Source of the DNA: Bacillota bacterium
GTDB lineage: Bacteria; Bacillota; Sulfobacillia; DUSP01; JBFMCS01
NCBI GenBank assembly: GCA_040754315.1
Contig: JBFMCS010000052.1
Location: forward strand, 1-64,000
Direction of reading: 5' to 3'
Length of the DNA: 64,000 bases
Shown here: positions 10,963-19,507 of the stretch, piece after piece
Position numbering within the stretch: position 1 is the first letter of the stretch
Layout: every line of letters starts with the position of its first letter
The notes under the pieces: generated by a model
What the model was told of the DNA's origin: nothing
The model's database searches: none
Seen by the model: only the letters and a program-made list of their open reading frames with translations
Program-made: the position numbers and the translations under genes

Positions 10963-12333
10963 CTAGTAACGCTTCCGCCTTCCGGAGGAGGGGATCATCA
11001 GTTCCCCGCGGTACTTGGCCACGGTGCGCCGGGATATCGATATCCCTCTCTGGCCTAGAATGCCGGCGATTGCCTGGTCGCTCACGGGATTGTGCTGGTC
11101 CTCACACTGTACAATGTCGGCGATGAACTTCTTGACACTCTCCGCCGAAACGCCCCCGCCGATGGAATCCACCCCGCTGGAGAAGAAGAACCTGAGTTCG
11201 AACACCCCATGGGGTGTCTGGACGTACTTGTTGGAGATCGCCCTGGACACGGTGGACTCGTGTACACCCACCAGTGAGGCGATCTCCTTCAGGGTCATCG
11301 GCTTCAGGTATCGTACTCCCCGGTCGAAGAAGTCACGCTGGAGGTGAATGATGCTTTCTACCACACGGTAGAGGGTCATCCTGCGCTGCTCGATGCTTCT
11401 GAGAAACCAAAGTGCCGAGCTCAGCCTGTGTTCTATGAACCTGCGGGTGGCATGGTCACCCCGGGTTTCGCTGAGCAGGCTCCTGTAAAGGGGGCTGATT
11501 GCCAACCGCGGCATCAGGCTGTCGTTCATTACCACCACATAGTCATCACCCACCCGGAACACGCTGACATCCGGGATGATGTATCGAATGCCCTGGTGCC
11601 CACCGAAGACCCTTCCAGGTTTGGGGTCTAGTGTTCTGATGAGGTCTGCCGCAGCCTGCACCTCCCGGGGGGTTACCCCCAGGGTCTCCGCCAGCCTGTG
11701 GCACCGGCCCATGGCCAGATCCTCCAGGTGGTCCTCAATAATGCGCCTGGCCAGGTTACCAACCTGCGAGATGTTCCCAACCTGGAGCATCAGGCATTCC
11801 TGGAGGTTCCTGGCGCCCACACCAGCAGGGTCAAACCCCTGGATCACCCGGAGGACCTCGGTAACCTTGCTCACGCTCACCCTCAGGGATTGGGCGGTCT
11901 CATCAACGTCGCTTCGCAGGTACCCGTAGTCGTCCATGTTTCCGATGAGGTACTCGCCTATTAGCCTGTCCTCACGGCGGGACACGGAGAGCCTCAGTTG
12001 AAGAAGGAGGTGGTCCTGAAGCGTCGGGGGCCTGGAGGTAAACGTCTCAAAGGAGGGAGGGTTATCCCGGGAGGGCGATATGTAGCCTGTGTCGCTGGAA
12101 TCCAGGAAGTAGTCCAGCCACTCCGGCTCCTCAGCCTTCTGATCCTCACCATTGTCCATGGTGGACTCCTCGGTGATCTCCAGTACGGGGTTATTCAGGA
12201 TCTCCTCCTGGATATACTGGGAAAGCTCCAAGGCGCCCAGCTGGAGCACCGTAATGGCTTGGCGCAGCTGTGGCGTCATGATCAGCTTCTGAGTCTGTTC
12301 AAGGTTAAGGTTGTAGCCCATCTTCACGGCCAT
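10963..12333 (-). CDS. rpoN: RNA polymerase sigma-54 factor
   Basis: Alternative sigma factor (SigL/RpoN) that recognises -24/-12 promoters and needs an AAA+ activator. The 456 residues carry the N-terminal activator-interaction region (LEQTQKLIMTPQLRQAITVLQ), the core-binding and helix-turn-helix regions (KEIASLVGVHESTVSRAISN), and near the C-terminus the RpoN box as RRTVAKYR. The window has two clear sigma-54 promoters (60.53 and 62.47 kb) and one dedicated activator (60651-62405), giving this factor visible targets. The start could also be the Met four codons later. Confidence 0.95.
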   Translation of the reverse strand: MAVKMGYNLNLEQTQKLIMTPQLRQAITVLQLGALELSQYIQEEILNNPVLEITEESTMDNGEDQKAEEPEWLDYFLDSSDTGYISPSRDNPPSFETFTSRPPTLQDHLLLQLRLSVSRREDRLIGEYLIGNMDDYGYLRSDVDETAQSLRVSVSKVTEVLRVIQGFDPAGVGARNLQECLMLQVGNISQVGNLARRIIEDHLEDLAMGRCHRLAETLGVTPREVQAAADLIRTLDPKPGRVFGGHQGIRYIIPDVSVFRVGDDYVVVMNDSLMPRLAISPLYRSLLSETRGDHATRRFIEHRLSSALWFLRSIEQRRMTLYRVVESIIHLQRDFFDRGVRYLKPMTLKEIASLVGVHESTVSRAISNKYVQTPHGVFELRFFFSSGVDSIGGGVSAESVKKFIADIVQCEDQHNPVSDQAIAGILGQRGISISRRTVAKYRGELMIPSSGRRKRY

Positions 12334-12410
12334 CGCCCCTTCGAACCCTCTAACTCTATATTATGTGGGCGTCAAGAAAATTCCTGCAAAGGCCTCTCTC
12401 ATAACCTCCC

Positions 12411-13947
12411 TTATTCCACTTCCTCCATCACGCCGTGGCCTATACCGCTGGCGTGGTCGCCTATGCGCTCCAGGTTACTTATGACGTCAAGGAACACCAC
12501 CCCAGAACCGGGGTAGCACCGTCCCTCGTTAAGGCGCTTTATGTGTGCCCGCCTCATTGCCTTCTCCATAGCGTCTATGTCGTCTTCCGTTATGATAACC
12601 TCTCCGGCCCTGCTAGGGTCGTCCTCGGTCAGGGACGCCAGGCTCTTGCGAAGGCCCCCATAACCCTCTCGTGCATCTCTTTCAGGCTCTTGATGGCTTC
12701 ATCCGAATACGGAAGATCACGCTCCATCTTGTACTCAGCTAGTTCGAGTACGTTCATGGCGTGGTCGCCAATCCTTTCTATGTCATTGACCGCATTGTAT
12801 AGGAAGTTGAGCCTCTCGGACTGAGCCTTGGTCAAGGATCGCTGCGCCAATTCTACCAGGTAAACAGTTATTTCCCTCTCAAGATTGTTAACGGCCTCTT
12901 CCCTTGCCCTCGCTGGGCGCACCAGGCGTTCATTACCCGTAAAGAAGACCTCCGTGGCTCCGGATAGCGCTTCAAGGGCAAACTTACCCATCCGCCCGAG
13001 TTCCTTGACCACTTGCTGCAGGGCGATGGCAGGTGAATCGAGGAGCCTGCGGTCCAGGTACTTGGGGGCTGTCTCCAGGATTGGGTCCTCCCCTCTGATG
13101 ATGCGGGTAGCCGCCACTACGAGAAGGTAGGCGAAGGGAAGCTGTATTACCGTGTTGACCTTATTGAACAGGGTGTGCGCGTTGGCGATTCCCCTCACGG
13201 GGTCTTGAGAGGTCCACAGCACCACCTTCAGGACCAGCGGCATGAGGAGCATGAATACCACCGTGCCCACGCAGTTAAACAGGAGATGGCAGCCCTGCGC
13301 GCAGCAATGGACGTGCCAGTGCTGGAGAGTAGAGCGGTAACACAGGTGCCGATGTTGTCCCCGAACAAGATGGGAAGGGCAACACGGATATCCACCAATC
13401 CCTGGCCAGCCAATCCTTGAAGAATACCTATGGTGGCGCTGGAGGATTGGACGGCAGCGGTAAGGCCCATGCCAGTAATGACACCCATGAAGGGATGCTG
13501 GCTCAGGGTCACCATGAGGTCGGTGAAGGCGGGGATGTCCTTTAGGGGCTTCATGGCGTTGGTCATCACTGGCATTCCCAGGAACAGCATGCCGAAGCCC
13601 ACGAATACCTGGGCGACGTTCCTATGCAGAGGCCTCTTAGCCACGAGGGACAGGAAGACCCCGACAGCGATGCTGGCAGGGCGAAGTCAGTGAGCTCGAA
13701 GGCAATGACCTGGGCGGTGAAGGTCGTACCGATGTTGGCGCCCATGATCACCGCGACGGCCTGGCGAAGAGACGTGAGGCCCACGTTGGAAGCTTACAAC
13801 CATGACCGTCGTGGCGCTGGAGGATTGCACCAGCCCGGTTATGCCTGCCCCTACGATTACCCCCATGATGGGATTACTGGTCAAAATCTCAGGGATCCGT
13901 CTCATTGATGAAAAGACCGAGACCACCCACCGAGCCGGATAGCATCT
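12411..13947 (-). pseudogene. Na/Pi cotransporter (PhoU-domain type), multiply frameshifted
   Basis: Pieces of one Na+/phosphate symporter plus PhoU protein occur in order on the minus strand but in changing frames: a first QSSSATT transmembrane repeat (about 13900-13800), VAVIMGANIGTTFTAQVIAF (about 13750), a second repeat with AAVQSSSATIGILQGLAG and GDNIGTC (13640-13300), the linker and PhoU helices with NDIERIGDHAMNVLELAEY (13270-12630), and a last PhoU repeat with NLERIGDHASGIG ending at TAA 12411. At least four frame changes are needed, and the N-terminal first helix appears partly deleted. All neighbouring genes are intact, so decay is more likely than poor sequence. Confidence 0.8.
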
Positions 13948-14945
13948 CAAGGTTCAAAGGCACTGTCTCCCCCAGGTTCACCGGTATGGCTCTCCAGGCT
14001 GAGCCTTCTGGCTGCGACATTGAGCACTAGAACGTTCAAAGATGTGGAGAACTCTACTGCCTCCCTGACCCTCTCCTGTACATAAGTGAGAACAGGAACC
14101 ACCTTTACCCCGAACTTCAACACCAGGTCCAGGTCGATGGTAATGCCTTCGGGCAAGCCTTCCAGGCGGCATCGCAAGACTCCTGCTACCCCTTGGACTC
14201 GCTTTGCCTCAAAGTGGCATATCGAGGATATCACCGTATCCGCGATGAAAAACCGCCCTAGGGAACTATAGGTGGGTCTTACCACTGACTTCTCAATAAC
14301 CAGGCTTTCGGACTGCTGGCTCTTGGGGCGAAGAAGGAAGTGGAGTGGGTCCACTAGGTAACCGGAAAAGGTCTTCTTCACCTCGAATGTGGGGGCGGGG
14401 ATCACGTGTTTGCCTAGATCCCTGCGAATCCTCAATGCCCTGTTGATCTCTTCTACAGTGCTGACCTCCTCGATTTCGATGACCCTTGAAGGGTAAGGGA
14501 GGCTCAGCGAACGGCAGATCCTTGACACCATTGCATGGGACGTGCCCAGTACCAGAATCCTCCTGGGACTGGCTCTCCGGATAGCATTGACAGCCTCCCG
14601 GGCGTCCCTGCTGTCGCTGAAGATGGCTCGGCGCACAGCTGCCAACTTGGTATCCTCGCGCTTGGCCGAGCGGCCTGCAAGGATCCTGCCTTCCTGTACG
14701 ACCAGCCCGTCATCGATTATGAGGTCGGCTCCAATCTCGTTGGCAACGAAGGAAGCCCGGTGGCTCTTCCCCGTGCCCGACCTGCCCACCAAGGCGATGA
14801 CGTCAGGCTTCCTGTAGATTGACTTTTCCTCCAGGTCCATCCAGGATAATCCTCCCCCGACTGCCCCAGCTAGTATTCTAGCCTGTGCCTGATGATCCTC
14901 CATGGTTTCCATCCTAGAGCGCATCGTCCCATCTCCATTATTCAC
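13947..14945 (-). CDS. P-loop protein fused to an Asp23-like domain
   Basis: 332 residues, two recognisable parts. The N-terminal half has a Walker A motif, VALVGRSGTGKSHRA, at about residues 51-65, and LILVLGTSHAM-like hydrophobic strands follow. The C-terminal part, from about residue 220 (VIEKSVVRPTYSSLG), reads like an Asp23/Gls24 envelope-stress domain: ICHFEAKRVQGVAGVLR, then ITIDLDLVLKFGVKV and VQERVREAVEFSTSLNVLVLNV. Asp23 proteins are normally stand-alone. A nucleotide-binding module on the same chain is unusual, and its role is unknown. The stop abuts the broken Na/Pi cotransporter. Confidence 0.7.
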   Translation of the reverse strand: MNNGDGTMRSRMETMEDHQAQARILAGAVGGGLSWMDLEEKSIYRKPDVIALVGRSGTGKSHRASFVANEIGADLIIDDGLVVQEGRILAGRSAKREDTKLAAVRRAIFSDSRDAREAVNAIRRASPRRILVLGTSHAMVSRICRSLSLPYPSRVIEIEEVSTVEEINRALRIRRDLGKHVIPAPTFEVKKTFSGYLVDPLHFLLRPKSQQSESLVIEKSVVRPTYSSLGRFFIADTVISSICHFEAKRVQGVAGVLRCRLEGLPEGITIDLDLVLKFGVKVVPVLTYVQERVREAVEFSTSLNVLVLNVAARRLSLESHTGEPGGDSAFEP

Positions 14946-14959
14946 CTACTATGCCAGGC

Positions 14960-14991
14960 AAAAAACAAGCCTGCATCAGGTGGACGCAGGC
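14960..14991 (-). terminator. Rho-independent terminator
   Basis: On the minus strand GCCTGC (14991-14986) and GCAGGC (14974-14969) form a stem followed by TTGTTTTTTGCC. It ends the argG-argH-small ORF transcript just before the P-loop/Asp23 gene. Confidence 0.75.
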
Positions 14992-15035
14992 CGAAACGAT
15001 GTTTCTCCCCGACCGGGAAATCACTCCCTGCCAGG

Positions 15036-15203
15036 TCAGCCCCGGGGCGGGGACTTCCTGGGCACTGGTGAGGGGCTTGCTGGAGGTCTCCTCCTTAGGA
15101 GACTCGGGTCAAGGCCCAGCTCTTGGGCTACCTCGAATTCCAGCCGGTCAACGCTGAAAGGTAGCCGGGTCTTTGCGGGACCTTGAGGTGTTTCCTTGAC
15201 CAT
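15036..15203 (-). CDS. Small protein resembling the start of an alpha/beta SASP
   Basis: A 55-residue frame from ATG 15203 to TGA 15036, with GGAGGTGA 5 nt upstream, which is an excellent ribosome site. The central segment DRLEFEVAQELGLDPS resembles the (F/Y)EVAxELG helix of alpha/beta-type small acid-soluble spore proteins. The second SASP signature around the conserved Gly is missing, and the C-terminus is Pro/Arg/Ser-rich (RRRPPASPSPVPRKSPPRG). It lies 26 nt after argH and before a terminator, so it is probably transcribed with argGH. Either a diverged DNA-binding small protein or a chance likeness; expression is unproven. Confidence 0.5.
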   Translation of the reverse strand: MVKETPQGPAKTRLPFSVDRLEFEVAQELGLDPSLLRRRPPASPSPVPRKSPPRG

Positions 15204-15229
15204 CAGGGTCACCTCCGCAATTGGCCATC

Positions 15230-16657
15230 TTACACCATATTCTCTTCGGAGGCCCCGCTTTTATGTAACCAAAATACTTCTTGATCATCCAACGTCTTTG
15301 CTGCGGTTTCCATTTGTTCCCGCAAGCGCACTTCAGCGGTGCCCATGGGTGAGGTCCTGGAATTGACGGCAGCCACCGGATTAATGACACCCAGGGCATC
15401 CAGATCAAACTGGGGATGATACCTGGATAGCTCTTGGGCGTCGAGGTCCCCGAGGCTCCTTCCCGAGGCGATACAGTCGCCCACGAGCCTACCCACGGCG
15501 TGGTGGGCCTCCCGGAAGGGTACGCCCTTCCGCGCTAGGTAGTCCGCGAGCTCAGTGGCAAGGAGAAAACCTCCCCCAGCAGCCTGGGCCATGGCTTCTT
15601 CCTTTACCTTCAGGGTGGATAACATGCCCGCGAAAACCCGCAGGCACGACTGGACTGTGTTCACCGCGTTGAAGGTGCCCTCCTTGTCCTCCTGCATGTC
15701 TGAGTTGTAGGTCAAGGGCAACCCTTTCACTACAGTGAGGAGCCCCAGGAGACTCCCGAACACCCTCCCGGACTTCCCGCGCCCCAGTTCCGCCACATCG
15801 GGGTTCTTCTTCTGTGGCATGATGCTGGAGCCGGTCGAGTAGGCGTCGTCCATTTCGATGAAACCGAATTCCTGGCTGGACCACAGCACCAGCTCCTCGG
15901 CCAAGCGGCTGGTGTGCACCATGATGAGGCTTAGGCAAAACAAGAATTCCAGGATGTAGTCCCGGTCAGAGACCGCATCCATGCTGTTTTCGTACAGGCG
16001 GCCAAAGCCGAGTTCCGCTGCCACGTAGCCCGGGTCGATGGGAAACCCCGTGCCAGAAAGGGCCGAAGCCCCCAGGGGCATCATATCCACCCTGGACAGG
16101 CAGTCCTTCAGCCTGTCCAGGTCCCTGGCGAACATCCAGAAGTAGGCCATGACGTGGTGGGAGAAGAGCACGGGCTGAGCCCTCTGCAGGTGGGTGTAAC
16201 CTGGCATGACCACCCCTATATGGTCCTTTGCCAGTTGCAGTAACGCCCACTCCAGCTGCATCAACAGAGACGCCGTTATAGAAGTCTCCTCCCTGATGTA
16301 CATGTGCATGTCCAGGGCCACCTGGTCATTCCGGCTCCGTGCGGTGTGAAGCCTTCCCGCCACGCGCCCTATCTTCTCTGCCAGGCGCCCCTCGATGTTC
16401 AGGTGTATGTCCTCCAGGTCTGGTCTGAAAGGGAAGGAACCATCTTCCAGTTCCTTGCCTATCTCGTCGAGCCCCCGGATGATCAGGTCCGCATCCTCCT
16501 GGGTGATGATGCGCTGCCTGGCCAGCATCTTGGCGTGGGCCACACTCCCCACCAGGTCATACCGCCAGAGCACCCTGTCAAAGGAAAGGGAGGAGGTGAA
16601 CCCCTCAGCCTTCCTTCCACCCTCTGAGGAGAAGCGCCCCCCCCACATCTTCCGCAT
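15230..16657 (-). CDS. argH: Argininosuccinate lyase
   Basis: Cleaves argininosuccinate to arginine and fumarate in the last step of arginine synthesis. Seen: MWGGRFS at the N-terminus, TARSRNDQVALD in the mid region, and the superfamily signature GSSIMPQKKNPD with the catalytic Ser loop. The start is placed at the Met before RKMWGGRF (16657), because the upstream extension to 16750 overlaps the end of argG in another frame and is rich in Lys/Arg. About 475 residues, the usual length. It follows argG by 19 nt. Confidence 0.96.
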   Translation of the reverse strand: MRKMWGGRFSSEGGRKAEGFTSSLSFDRVLWRYDLVGSVAHAKMLARQRIITQEDADLIIRGLDEIGKELEDGSFPFRPDLEDIHLNIEGRLAEKIGRVAGRLHTARSRNDQVALDMHMYIREETSITASLLMQLEWALLQLAKDHIGVVMPGYTHLQRAQPVLFSHHVMAYFWMFARDLDRLKDCLSRVDMMPLGASALSGTGFPIDPGYVAAELGFGRLYENSMDAVSDRDYILEFLFCLSLIMVHTSRLAEELVLWSSQEFGFIEMDDAYSTGSSIMPQKKNPDVAELGRGKSGRVFGSLLGLLTVVKGLPLTYNSDMQEDKEGTFNAVNTVQSCLRVFAGMLSTLKVKEEAMAQAAGGGFLLATELADYLARKGVPFREAHHAVGRLVGDCIASGRSLGDLDAQELSRYHPQFDLDALGVINPVAAVNSRTSPMGTAEVRLREQMETAAKTLDDQEVFWLHKSGASEENMV

Positions 16658-16676
16658 CCTGCAAGTTCCTCCCCCT

Positions 16677-17918
16677 CTAGTCTCCAACCAGGGGCACCTT
16701 CTCCTCTTCCCTTTCCCCTTCCCCTTGAGCGGCCCTGTGCACCGCCGCATAGGTCCGGGTGGGAAGCCCCCAGATATCTATGAAGCCCTCTGATGACTTG
16801 TGGCTGAAGGCATCGGCCTTGTCGTAAGTGGCTAGGGAGAAATCGTACAGTGACACCGGCGACTTCCGGCCAACCACATGACACAGGCCCTTGTACAGCT
16901 TCAGCCTTACCGTTCCGGACACGCTCTCTTGTACCTTATCCACGAAGGCATCAATGGATTCCTTCAGCTGCGAGTACCACAGGCCAAAGTACACCAGCTC
17001 AGCGTACTTCTCCTCCAGCCTTGTCTTGAATGATACGGTCTCCCTGGGCAGAGTGAGGAACTCCATCTCCTTGTGGGCCTGGATCAACACAGTGGATGCC
17101 GGGCACTCGTATATCTCCCTGGACTTGATCCCAACGAGGCGGTTCTCTACATGGTCTATCCTGCCAACGCCGTGTCGCCCCCCTATGTTGTTGAGTTCAG
17201 CGATTAGGGCTACAGGCTCCATTGGCCTGCCATTCAAGGCTACGGGAGTGCCCTGGACGAACTCGATCTCAAGGTACTCCGGTTCACCCGGGGCATCCGC
17301 CGGGGAGACAGTCCACTGGTAGATATCTTCCGGAGGCTCCACCCAGGGGTCCTCCAGGACACCGCACTCAATGCTCCGCCCCCACAGGTTCTGGTCTATG
17401 CTGTAGGGGTTCTTCTTTCCCACAGGTATGGGGATTCCCTTCTCCCTGGCGTAGTCTATCTCTTCTTCCCGGGACATGGGCCATTCTCTCACGGGGGCTA
17501 TGACCTTGATGTCCGGGGCCAGGGCAGACACGGATACATCGAACCGCACCTGGTCATTGCCTTTGCCTGTGCAACCGTGGGCAACGGCCTCCGCGCCCTC
17601 GCTCTTGGCCACATCTACCAGTATCTTGGATATCAGGGGCCTGGAGAGGGACGCCGTGAGAGGGTACTTCCCCTCGTAAAGGGCATTAGCCTTCAATGCC
17701 CTGAAGGCATAGTTCCTGGCGAAGTCATCCTTGACGTCGACCACCTGGCACTTGACACAACCCAGGGACAGTGCCTTCTTCCTGATGAACTCAAGGTCCC
17801 GGCCCTCTCCCACATCGGCAGTAAGGGCTATCACATCCATGTTGTACTTGTCCTGCAGCCAGCGGATACACACGGAGGTGTCAAGACCCCCAGAGTACGC
17901 CAGAACTACGCTCCCCAT
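16677..17918 (-). CDS. argG: Argininosuccinate synthase
   Basis: ATP-dependent ligation of citrulline and aspartate. The PP-loop AYSGGLDTSVCIRWL is at residues 7-21, and LTADVGEG and CTGKGNDQVRF follow. The start at 17918 (MGSVVLAYSGG) is set by AGGAGGG 7 nt upstream. A longer frame reaching 18152 would run through the promoter and is not credible. 413 residues, normal for the family. First gene of an argG-argH-small ORF unit ending at the terminator near 14975. An ARG-box-like dyad overlaps its promoter. Confidence 0.97.
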   Translation of the reverse strand: MGSVVLAYSGGLDTSVCIRWLQDKYNMDVIALTADVGEGRDLEFIRKKALSLGCVKCQVVDVKDDFARNYAFRALKANALYEGKYPLTASLSRPLISKILVDVAKSEGAEAVAHGCTGKGNDQVRFDVSVSALAPDIKVIAPVREWPMSREEEIDYAREKGIPIPVGKKNPYSIDQNLWGRSIECGVLEDPWVEPPEDIYQWTVSPADAPGEPEYLEIEFVQGTPVALNGRPMEPVALIAELNNIGGRHGVGRIDHVENRLVGIKSREIYECPASTVLIQAHKEMEFLTLPRETVSFKTRLEEKYAELVYFGLWYSQLKESIDAFVDKVQESVSGTVRLKLYKGLCHVVGRKSPVSLYDFSLATYDKADAFSHKSSEGFIDIWGLPTRTYAAVHRAAQGEGEREEEKVPLVGD

Positions 17919-17964
17919 GCTTTCTCCCTCCTGGTTTGCCCCGGCGGGCGCCATGATAGTAAAA

Positions 17965-17993
17965 ATTATAGACCAGGACGCATATTTATGCAA
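17965..17993 (-). promoter_or_regulatory. Sigma-A promoter of argGH with ARG-box-like dyad
   Basis: Minus strand: TTGCAT (17993-17988), 17-bp spacer, perfect TATAAT (17970-17965). The -35 is embedded in TTGCATAAATATGCG, an AT-rich imperfect palindrome like ArgR operators. Binding there would block the -35, the expected mode of arginine repression. Promoter seen directly; the repressor is inferred. Confidence 0.75.
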
Positions 17994-18078
17994 GAGATTC
18001 CCTGAGGTTCCTGCGGTTCCTGGGGTTTCCCGGGAGTTCACGGCGAAGACCCTGGAGAATGCGGGGGTAATGGCCGGT

Positions 18079-19047
18079 CTACCTCGGGGGGATGTAGGCG
18101 CTCCTTTCCAGGTACTTGTCCCAGGCAGTCCATGGGGTGCCGGTATCATCATGGTTTTTCACCAGGACGGCGAACTGGTTCAACCTGGCGCTGACCAGGT
18201 CTGCGTAGAACAAGGCAAAGGCATTCATGGTCTTGGGTACCTCTGGGGCTCCCCAGTCCTTCTGCCCGTGGTGGCTCAGGATCATGTGGTCCAGTTCCAT
18301 CTTGATGTCCTCGGGGAAGCCCTCCATCCCTCCGGTGGCCCTGTCTACCATCTCCTTGCCTATGACCACATGGCCTATGAGTTTGCCCCTATCAGTCATC
18401 TGGAAGGACACGCTGTCCATGTCATATTCCTGCACCTTGCCCACATCGTGGAGAAGCGCCCCGGTTATGAGGCGGTCCAGGTCCAAGGACTCCGGGTGAA
18501 GCCGCCACATACCCTGGCACAGGTCAGCCACCTCCAGGGTATGCTCCAGGAGCCCCCCGGCGAAGGCGTGGTGAACCCTCATGCCGCCGGGCGCCCTGGA
18601 GAAGATCGCAGCGAAACTGTGGTCCCCAAAGAAGGCGTGGAGGAGGGCCTTCAGGTGAGGGTTCTTCACCTGCCCGGCTGTCTCCAGGACCTTCTCCATC
18701 ATCTGACCGCGGTCCTTGGAGGTAACAGGCTGGAACAGGCTGGGATCCATCTCGGAAAGGGATCGCTTCTCGAGCCTGGACACGTTCAGCTGGGGGCCCA
18801 TGTAGTCAACAACCTGGCCCTCGACATAGACAAGGTCATCCACGTCAAACAGGCCGGACAGCCTGTCAGCGTTGTCCCAGACGCGTGTCTCGATCACGCC
18901 GCTGGAATCACCCAGCTGCAGTTTCAGGTAGCGCTCTCCCGAGCGCTGGCTGGCTTGGCTGTAGGTCACCAGGCTCTTTTTCACCACCGCAAAGGTGCTT
19001 GCCACCCTGTCCCCCGGCTTCAGTTCACTGGCCATTCTTCTAGACAT
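18079..19047 (-). CDS. YhaM-type 3'-5' exoribonuclease (OB fold + HD domain)
   Basis: About 322 residues. An N-terminal OB-fold nucleic-acid-binding region (residues about 10-95, including LKLQLGDSSGVIETRVWD) is followed by an HD domain with HTLEVADLC, ALLHDVGKVQEYD and MILSHHGQKDWGAPE, the order found in YhaM/CBF1 nucleases of Firmicutes. Start chosen at ATG 19047 (MSRRMASELKPG), which has GGGGGAG about 9 nt upstream and overlaps the end of the DUF523 gene by 8 nt. Likely role: RNA or ssDNA 3' trimming. Confidence 0.85.
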   Translation of the reverse strand: MSRRMASELKPGDRVASTFAVVKKSLVTYSQASQRSGERYLKLQLGDSSGVIETRVWDNADRLSGLFDVDDLVYVEGQVVDYMGPQLNVSRLEKRSLSEMDPSLFQPVTSKDRGQMMEKVLETAGQVKNPHLKALLHAFFGDHSFAAIFSRAPGGMRVHHAFAGGLLEHTLEVADLCQGMWRLHPESLDLDRLITGALLHDVGKVQEYDMDSVSFQMTDRGKLIGHVVIGKEMVDRATGGMEGFPEDIKMELDHMILSHHGQKDWGAPEVPKTMNAFALFYADLVSARLNQFAVLVKNHDDTGTPWTAWDKYLERSAYIPPR

Positions 19048-19507
19048 CGCTCTTGTCTCCCCCGGTATAATGCTCATCACTGGACACAATGATCCCCTCC
19101 CTGCTAAGCAGGGCAGCGGTGACCCCCATCCCTGCCCTGGTTCGTCCTGAGAAGGTCCCGTCCGCTATCTCGAAGGTTCCACAGGAAGGACTCCTCTCCT
19201 TCAGCACTGCCCTCTTTAGGCCACACAACTGGCATATTTGCAGGACCTCCCGGGCGCCCCGCAGGAAGGCTCCGGTCCTGTCATTCCCATCCCGGTCCAC
19301 GACGGGGCAGCGCCCGTCGATGACATCAAACCCGTTCCCGCCGCTTATCTCCGAGGGCACCCTGGGGGTGGGCATGCCTCCCAGCTGCTCCGGGCATACC
19401 GGTATGACCTCTCCCCTGGAGAATGCCTCTAGTAGCTGAGGGTTAGGGGATGAGCCCCCGTCATACCGGCACCCTATTCCCAGGAGACACGCGCTCACCA
19501 CCAGCAT
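19040..19507 (-). CDS. DUF523 family protein
   Basis: 155 residues with the family start VVSACLLGIGCRYDG and further conserved Cys in CPEQLGG and RSPSCG. The function of DUF523 is not established. Start ATG 19507 is preceded by GGAGGACC, and this start overlaps the end of the hydantoinase-family gene by 47 nt; its stop overlaps the YhaM start. Part of a tight minus-strand run from the PocR regulator to yhaM. Confidence 0.8.
   Translation of the reverse strand: MLVVSACLLGIGCRYDGGSSPNPQLLEAFSRGEVIPVCPEQLGGMPTPRVPSEISGGNGFDVIDGRCPVVDRDGNDRTGAFLRGAREVLQICQLCGLKRAVLKERSPSCGTFEIADGTFSGRTRAGMGVTAALLSREGIIVSSDEHYTGGDKSDV

Noticed and set aside
16658-16750. Longer N-terminus for argininosuccinate lyase
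   Set aside because: The extra 31 residues are Lys/Arg-rich, overlap the end of argG and precede the conserved MWGGRFS start of the family.
17919-18152. Longer N-terminus for argininosuccinate synthase
   Set aside because: It would run through the TTGCAT-TATAAT promoter; AGGAGGG and the family start both support 17918.
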